Shown here: piece after piece, positions 59,323-64,000 of the stretch
How positions within the stretch are numbered: the first letter of the stretch is position 1
Layout of the letters: each line of letters opens with the position of its first letter
NCBI RefSeq assembly: GCF_007829885.1
Contig: NZ_VIWW01000001.1
Location: forward strand, 5,394,001 to 5,458,000
Reading direction: 5' to 3'
DNA: 64,000 nucleotides
Source: Streptomyces brevispora
GTDB lineage: Bacteria; Actinomycetota; Actinomycetes; Streptomycetales; Streptomycetaceae
The notes under the pieces: model-generated
What the model was told of the DNA's origin: nothing
The model's database searches: none
What the model saw: the letters and a program-made list of their open reading frames with translations, nothing else
Made by a program: the position numbers and the translations under genes

Positions 59323-60960
59323 TCAACGCTCCACGGGCCGCGCCCGTTCCACGACCGACGCCAGATCGAGGGTGTGCGGAAGCGTTCCGAACGCCGATCC
59401 CCAGTCCCTGCCCAGCCGTGACGCGCAGAACGCGTCGGCGACCTCCGGCGGCGCCCAGCGCACCAGCAGCGAACCCTGCAGCACCAGGGCCATCCGCTCC
59501 ACGAGCCGACGCGCCCGCGCCTCGATGCCCTGGAGATCGGCGAGCTCGGTCAGCAGATCCCTGATCGCCCGGTCGAGCCGGTGATCGGCGCCCCGCGCCC
59601 GCCCGACCTCCGAGAGGAACGCGTTCAGCGCCGCCGGCTCGCGCTGGAGCGCCCGCAGCACGTCCAGCGCCTGTACGTTCCCCGAGCCCTCCCAGATCGA
59701 GTTGAGCGGCGCCTCGCGCAACAGCCGGGGCATCCCCGACTCCTCCACATAGCCGTTGCCGCCCAGGCACTCGAGCGCCTCGCCCACCATCGGGGTGCAC
59801 CGCTTCGTCACCCAGTACTTGGCCGCCGGCACCGCGATCCGCAGAAAGGCGAGCTCGCTCTCGGTCCCGGCGTCGTACGCGGCCGCCAGCCGCATCGCCA
59901 GCACCGTCGCCGCCTCCGACTCCAGCGCCAGATCGGCCAGCACATTGCGCATCAGCGGCTTGTCGACCAGCACCCCGCCGAACGCGCTGCGGTACGTGGT
60001 GTGGTGGACCGCCTGCGCCACCGCCTGCCGCATCAGCGCGGCCGAACCGATCACACAGTCCAGCCGGGTCGCCGCCACCATCTCGATGATCGTGGGCACC
60101 CCGCGCCCCTCCTCACCGATCCGGCGCGCCCACGTACCGTCGAACTCGACCTCGGCCGAGGCGTTGGACCGGTTGCCCAGCTTGTCCTTGAGCCGCTGGA
60201 TCGCGAAGCCGTTGCGACTGCCGTCCGGCAGCACCCGGGGCAGCAGAAAGCAGGTCAGACCGCCCGGCGCCTGGGCCAGCACCAGGAACCCGTCGGACAT
60301 CGGCGCCGAACAGAACCACTTGTGCCCGGTGAGCAGATACTCACCCTCGCCGGACAGGGGTTCGGCGCGCGTCGTGTTCGACCGCACGTCCGTGCCGCCC
60401 TGCTTCTCCGTCATGCCCATCCCGAGGAGCGCCCCGCCCTTGCTCCCGGCCGGCCGCAGCCCCTCCTCGTACACGTGCGAGGTCAGCAGCGGCTCCCACT
60501 CGGCGGCCGTCGCGGGATCGGTGCGCAGCGCGGGCACGGCCGCGTGCGTCATCGACAGCGGGCAGCCGTGCCCCGCCTCGGCCTGCGTCCAGACCAGGAA
60601 GCCGGCCGCCCGGCGCACATGTCCGCCCGGCCGGTCCCAGGCGTCGGTCAGACCCGCGGAGACGGCATGGCCGAGCAGCCGGTGCCAGGCCGGATGGAAC
60701 TCCACCTCGTCGACGCGGTGCCCGTAACGGTCATGGGTGTGCAGCCGGGGCGGGTTCTCGTTCGCCTGCGCACCCCACCGCTGCGCCTGGGCGGAGCCGG
60801 CCGACCGGCCGAGCCTGACGAGTTCTTCCCGCGCATCGTCGAGCAGTTGCGGCGGGAGATGCCGGTCCACGGCTTCGGTGAGCGCCCGGTCCGCGGTGAA
60901 GACGTCGTAGCCGCGCAGGGGAGGGGACTGGTTGGACACGGTGTGGGTGGTGGCTGCCAT
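59323..60960 (-). CDS. Acyl-CoA dehydrogenase family protein (AidB-like)
   Basis: A 545-residue flavoprotein of the AidB branch, longer than fatty-acid acyl-CoA dehydrogenases. FAD and substrate segments include GMTEKQGGTDVRSNTT, YLLTGHKWFCSAPMSDGFLV, and the C-terminal ALECLGGNGYVEESGMPRLL, REAPLNSIWEGSGNV. AidB proteins are linked to alkylation-damage response and bind DNA through basic C-termini; here the role is inferred. Start at 60960 gives MAATTHTVSNQSPPLRGYDV. It is divergent from the BrkB gene with 17 bases between starts. Confidence 0.9.
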   Translation of the reverse strand: MAATTHTVSNQSPPLRGYDVFTADRALTEAVDRHLPPQLLDDAREELVRLGRSAGSAQAQRWGAQANENPPRLHTHDRYGHRVDEVEFHPAWHRLLGHAVSAGLTDAWDRPGGHVRRAAGFLVWTQAEAGHGCPLSMTHAAVPALRTDPATAAEWEPLLTSHVYEEGLRPAGSKGGALLGMGMTEKQGGTDVRSNTTRAEPLSGEGEYLLTGHKWFCSAPMSDGFLVLAQAPGGLTCFLLPRVLPDGSRNGFAIQRLKDKLGNRSNASAEVEFDGTWARRIGEEGRGVPTIIEMVAATRLDCVIGSAALMRQAVAQAVHHTTYRSAFGGVLVDKPLMRNVLADLALESEAATVLAMRLAAAYDAGTESELAFLRIAVPAAKYWVTKRCTPMVGEALECLGGNGYVEESGMPRLLREAPLNSIWEGSGNVQALDVLRALQREPAALNAFLSEVGRARGADHRLDRAIRDLLTELADLQGIEARARRLVERMALVLQGSLLVRWAPPEVADAFCASRLGRDWGSAFGTLPHTLDLASVVERARPVER

Positions 60961-60977
60961 GCCGATACGGTAAGGAC

Positions 60978-62138
60978 GTGCAGGCAGCAAATGAAACACC
61001 CGAGCGGCCACCGGGCCGGCTCCACCGGGCCCGAGTCCTCTACCGCAACGTCTCCAAGCGGCAGATGGCCTGGCAATTGCTCAAGGACACCGTCAATTCG
61101 TGCATGGAGTACCGCATTCTGGGACTCGCGGCCGAGGCGGCGTTCTTCACTCTGCTGTCCCTGCCGCCGCTGCTGCTCGGACTGATCGGCCTGCTCGGTT
61201 ACGTCGACGCGTGGACCAGCACCACCACGGTCGCCTCCATCGAGGACAACATCCTCGGTGCGGCGCAGACCGTGCTCTCCCAGCGGGGCGTCAACGACTT
61301 CGCCAAGCCGCTCCTGGAGGACGTCACCACCGGGGCCCGGCCCGACGTCATCTCGATCGGTTTCGCGATCGCGCTCTGGTCCGGCTCCCGCGCGGTCAAC
61401 GTCTTCATCGACACCATCACCGTGATGTACGGACTCGACGGCCAGCGCGGCATCGTCAAGACCCGGATGCTCGCCTTCCTGCTGTACGTGGTGGCGCTGT
61501 TGCTGGGCGCGGTCGTACTGCCGCTCCTGGTGGCCGGACCCGACCGGGTCGTGGAGTTCATCCCCTGGGGCACCGAGCTCATAAGCGTCCTGTACTGGCC
61601 GCTGGTGATACTTCTGTCCATCGCCTTCCTGACGACGCTCTACCACGTGTCCGTCCCCGTCCGCTCGCCCTGGATCGAGGACACCCCGGGCGCGCTGATG
61701 GCACTCGCGATCTGGGTGCTGGGCAGTTTCCTGCTGCGGATCTACCTCACCAGTACGGTCGAGGGGCCGACCATCTACGGCTCGCTGGCCGCGCCGATCG
61801 CCGTGCTGCTGTGGATCGGCATCTCCGCGTTCGCGGTGCTGGTGGGCGCCGCGGTCAACGCGGCCATCGACCGGGTGTGGCCCTCGGTGGCGACGGCCGC
61901 GGCACGTGCGGCCAACGACCGGGTACGCGTGGTCCAGGCGGCTGAGTTCGTGGCCCGCACCCAGGCGGAGAGCTGGGACGAGAACGCGGACGACGACGAG
62001 GACGAGGGGGACAGCCCCTACATGCCCTCCGAGTTCCCGGAGCGGTGGTCCCGGTTCCTGCCGCCCGACGACGTGAAGTCCAGGCTGCAGCCGAGCCGCG
62101 AGAAGGAGCCGGACAAGCCGTACCCGCCCGGTGAGTGA
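60978..62138 (+). CDS. YihY/BrkB-family membrane protein
   Basis: A 386-residue polytopic protein. After a 40-residue basic N-terminus come about six membrane helices (GLAAEAAFFTLLSLPPLLLG, MLAFLLYVVALLLGAVVLPL, YWPLVILLSIAFLTTLYHVS and others). The EAAFFTLLSLPPLLLGL stretch and GTPGALMA-like DTPGALMALAIWVLGS are family features. A long acidic tail (ENADDDEDEGD) is cytoplasmic. The function of the family is unsettled, despite the virulence factor and ribonuclease BN names. TAAGGAC precedes the GTG. Confidence 0.88.
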   Translation: MQAANETPERPPGRLHRARVLYRNVSKRQMAWQLLKDTVNSCMEYRILGLAAEAAFFTLLSLPPLLLGLIGLLGYVDAWTSTTTVASIEDNILGAAQTVLSQRGVNDFAKPLLEDVTTGARPDVISIGFAIALWSGSRAVNVFIDTITVMYGLDGQRGIVKTRMLAFLLYVVALLLGAVVLPLLVAGPDRVVEFIPWGTELISVLYWPLVILLSIAFLTTLYHVSVPVRSPWIEDTPGALMALAIWVLGSFLLRIYLTSTVEGPTIYGSLAAPIAVLLWIGISAFAVLVGAAVNAAIDRVWPSVATAAARAANDRVRVVQAAEFVARTQAESWDENADDDEDEGDSPYMPSEFPERWSRFLPPDDVKSRLQPSREKEPDKPYPPGE

Positions 62139-62147
62139 CAGCGGCCG

Positions 62148-62537
62148 TCAGATGGCGGCGGGGGCGGGCGGTACGGGCGGGGTCGTTACGGGCTGAGGGG
62201 CCGGTGGGGTCCCGGGCGTCGAACCGGGCGACCACGACAGTTTCACCGTCAGATGGCCCTCCATCGCGCTCTTCGCGATCACGGCCCCGGCCTCGGTGGT
62301 GATCTTCACACCGAACTCGATCTCCACCCCGTCCGGCTTCAGCGAGCCGTCCCGGAACACCGAGAGCGCCGATTCGGCGGCCGCCCGGATTCCCTGGAGC
62401 GCGCTGTCGAAGGTGCGCCCCGACCGTGCGAGGGAGTTGCCGTCGCGCGCGACCAGCTGCGCGCCCGGAGCGTGACGGTCGACCTCCACCGTCACCGTCG
62501 CACCGCTGTCGGTGGTGAACTCCATCAGTGCCGCCAT
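62148..62537 (-). CDS. CU044_2847 family protein (trypsin-co-occurring domain 1)
   Basis: A 129-residue protein. MAALMEFTTDSGATVTVEVD begins it, TFDSALQGIRAAAESALSVF and EIEFGVKITTEAGAVIAKSA are the two conserved segments of the domain, and a proline-rich tail ends it. The domain is known from neighbourhoods of trypsin-like proteases and conflict-system genes. No protease lies next to it here; the subtilisin is 18 kb away. It is convergent with the BrkB gene (nine bases). Confidence 0.8.
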   Translation of the reverse strand: MAALMEFTTDSGATVTVEVDRHAPGAQLVARDGNSLARSGRTFDSALQGIRAAAESALSVFRDGSLKPDGVEIEFGVKITTEAGAVIAKSAMEGHLTVKLSWSPGSTPGTPPAPQPVTTPPVPPAPAAI

Positions 62538-62594
62538 GACCGCTCCCGGGATGCCGGTTCCGCACGATTTCCGTCCGTCGACGAGACTAGTGCC

Positions 62595-62852
62595 ATGGGC
62601 GACAGGTACGAAGAGCGCGCGTCGCGGATGGACGGTGCGACGGTGTGGACGCTGACCGTGCCGCGGGGTTCGGTCCATCCGGTGCTGCCCGACGGCTGCA
62701 TGGACCTGCTCTGGACCGGCGGCCGGCTCCTCGTCGCGGGCCCGGACACCCGTGCGGCGCCCACGTCCGGGAGCGACGGCGGCAGCCACGCCGGAATCCG
62801 CTTCGCCCCCGGCACGGCCCCCGCCCTGCTCGGCGTGCCCGACCCGTCCTAA
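62595..62852 (+). pseudogene. Truncated AraC-family regulator (N-terminal domain only)
   Basis: An 85-residue ORF, MGDRYEERASRMDGATVWTL, PVLPDGCMDLLWTGGRLLVA, GPDTRAAPTSG, GIRFAPGTAPALLGVP, then a stop. This is the N-terminal sensor region (DUF6597-like) of Streptomyces AraC regulators of about 250 residues, whose C-terminal HTH is missing. Sequence after the stop belongs to the convergent VOC gene, so the rest was deleted. It could still be a small ligand-binding protein. Confidence 0.75.
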
Positions 62853-63244
62853 CCGGCGGCGGGGGCGAACAGCGACACCGCACAGCCGTCCGGATCCAGC
62901 ACCACCGCGTACCGCTGCTCCCACACGGCGTCCCACGGCTTCAGGTGCCCCCGGTGGCCGGCGCCGGTCAGCTCCGCGTAGACCGCGTCGACCTCCGCCG
63001 GGCTGTCGCAGAGGAACGCGAGCCCGAGACGCTCACCGCCCTTCGGCCCCGACCACGCGGGGTCGAAGGAGCGGACGACGTCCTCGGTGTCCCACAGCAG
63101 GCGCTGCCCGCCCGGGAGCGTCACCTCGACATGGGGTACGGATTCCGCGCCGTCGGGGATGTCGAGGCCGAGCAGGCGGTAGAAGGCGAGCGATGCGGGC
63201 AGATCCGCGGTGGTGATGCCGATCGCGTCGAGTCGTGGAGTCAT
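62849..63244 (-). CDS. VOC-family (glyoxalase-like) protein
   Basis: A 131-residue VOC domain: MTPRLDAIGITTADLPASLA, FYRLLGLDIPDG, PGGQRLLWDTEDVVRSFDPA, ERLGLAFLCDSPAEVDAVYA, KPWDAVWEQRYAVVLDPDGC. The metal/substrate positions (Glu in EVTL, Gln/Asp at strand ends) fit the bleomycin-resistance-like group. The frame extends upstream to an ATG at 63295, but MTPRLD matches family starts. It overlaps the truncated AraC gene end by four bases. Confidence 0.84.
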   Translation of the reverse strand: MTPRLDAIGITTADLPASLAFYRLLGLDIPDGAESVPHVEVTLPGGQRLLWDTEDVVRSFDPAWSGPKGGERLGLAFLCDSPAEVDAVYAELTGAGHRGHLKPWDAVWEQRYAVVLDPDGCAVSLFAPAAG

Positions 63245-63539
63245 GATCCGACCGTAGACCGGGCGCCCGCCGCCGGTCTTGTACGAATCGGTCATGCCTC
63301 CTGCCCACCTCGGGCGATGCCAGAGCCGCACGGGGACGGTCTGTCGCACAGGTGTCCCTGGCGGGGGCCTGCGGGCTGATGGCCGGGCAGGTGTGGCCGC
63401 TGTTCCATGCCGGCTCCGCCGAGAGCTCACCCGTGACGTGGAGCCGCGGCGCATCGAGCTGCGGGACCGACGACCTCGCGGGCGGGGCACCGTTCCTGGG
63501 CACCGCGGCCGTCGCGGTGCCGGCGCCGATGTCCCGGCG

Positions 63540-64000
63540 CTAGCCGCGCCGGGCCGCGCCGGGTGCCGTTCTCGCGCTCGCCGCGCCCGCTCCGTCCGCT
63601 GCGTCCGCGACGCACTGCGCCGGGGATGTGCCCGGGTCCGTCAGGGCCAGGCCGAGCGCGGCGCGTTCGGTGACCCAGCGGGTCGGGCGGTGGCGCGGAT
63701 CGCCGGTCGTCGCGTGCAGGGCCCGGTGCAGCTCCAGCATCCGGGCCGCGCCGATCCGGTCGCCCCAGGCCAGTGGGCCGACGGGATAGCCGAGACCGGT
63801 CGTGACGGCCAGATCGATATCGGCCGGCGTCGCCAGGGCGCGTTCCGCGATGGACGCCGAGACCGACACGATCGAGGCGAGCAGCCGCTGGGCGACCGAG
63901 CCCGCCGTGTCCCGTACCACCGACACCGCGAACGGCTCGCCGCCGTCCGCCGCCCGCGCCAGTACCGCGCGGGCGTCCCGCGCGGCCGCCGGCTCCGCGG
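63540..64000 (-). CDS. 3-hydroxyacyl-CoA dehydrogenase, C-terminal part
   Basis: An open frame entering from the right window edge, about 153 codons. GGEPFAVSVVRDTAGSVAQR, LLASIVSVSASIAERALATP, DIDLAVTTGLGYPVGPLAWG, DRIGAARMLELHRALHAT is the 3HCDH C-terminal domain with its NPxGP-like YPVGPLAW segment. The enzyme oxidises 3-hydroxyacyl-CoA in beta-oxidation or phenylacetate degradation. The C-terminus has a low-complexity Ala/Arg tail. The NAD-binding half lies outside the window. Confidence 0.88.
   Translation of the reverse strand, partial: AEPAAARDARAVLARAADGGEPFAVSVVRDTAGSVAQRLLASIVSVSASIAERALATPADIDLAVTTGLGYPVGPLAWGDRIGAARMLELHRALHATTGDPRHRPTRWVTERAALGLALTDPGTSPAQCVADAADGAGAASARTAPGAARRG

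Noticed and set aside
63352..63543. A 63-codon plus-strand ORF near the right end
   Set aside because: No ribosome site, no family resemblance; probably chance in high-GC sequence, although a small relic cannot be excluded.

Overview
The window is high-GC actinobacterial DNA and almost certainly a Streptomyces chromosome. Evidence: very G/C-biased third codon positions, frequent GTG starts, a whiJ-type regulator/DUF397/ATP-binding trio, a SAV2148-type HEPN protein, a GAP1-N2 protein, a DUF1707-FHA protein, and the order leader peptide-cysI-small zinc protein-cysH-cysC-cysD-cysN-ssu genes. No rRNA, tRNA, CRISPR array or intact insertion sequence was found. The first gene (N-terminal part only) and the last gene (C-terminal part only) are cut by the window ends.

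1-13.7 kb is mostly core: a PAS/GAF regulator fragment, a Tat-exported PhoX-like protein, OsmC, ZapE, a RibD-type reductase, murC-msrB, an orphan GAP1-N2 protein, a NUDIX gene broken by a frameshift, and the XRE/DUF397/ATP-binding module. 13.6-20 kb is an accessory stretch full of relics: an internally deleted MFS gene beside an intact marR, a MerR C-terminus, a 38-bp triple repeat, GNAT and NUDIX genes, two integrase-tail remnants flanking a MerR-methyltransferase fusion gene with its own dyad promoter, and a pair of small membrane proteins. 20.4-27 kb holds threonine catabolism (tdh-kbl), a LysR regulator, an isochorismatase-like protein, a nucleoside kinase and an M24 peptidase.

27-38.4 kb is an alpha-glucan/trehalose region (treZ, a GH1 glucosidase, treY, glgX) interleaved with a GNAT protein, an FHA protein and a degenerate P450. 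treY and treZ convert malto-oligosaccharide ends to trehalose and glgX debranches glycogen; a 20-bp sequence is identical upstream of the glucosidase and glgX. 38.7-47.3 kb has a HEPN protein, a DEDDh exonuclease, a phosphotransferase with a repeat-copied 3' end, a chimeric permease/P450 pseudogene, a secreted subtilisin, and several small metabolic genes.

47.4-57 kb is one long minus-strand sulfur-assimilation cluster. A cysteine-containing leader peptide is followed by sulfite reductase, a 59-residue zinc-ribbon protein, APS/PAPS reductase, APS kinase, both ATP-sulfurylase subunits, short ORFs, a sulfonate-type ABC importer and a sirohydrochlorin chelatase that probably serves the siroheme of the reductase. 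57-64 kb carries a GNAT protein, a GAF regulator, an acyl-CoA dehydrogenase, a BrkB membrane protein, a CU044_2847 protein, a truncated AraC gene, a VOC protein and the end of a 3-hydroxyacyl-CoA dehydrogenase.

Two themes stand out. One is the cysteine-linked short-ORF regulation of the sulfur cluster. The other is the number of deletion-scar pseudogenes in one 64-kb stretch (MFS, MerR, integrase, phosphotransferase, permease/P450, AraC, NUDIX), which suggests repeated small deletions or decay of transferred DNA.
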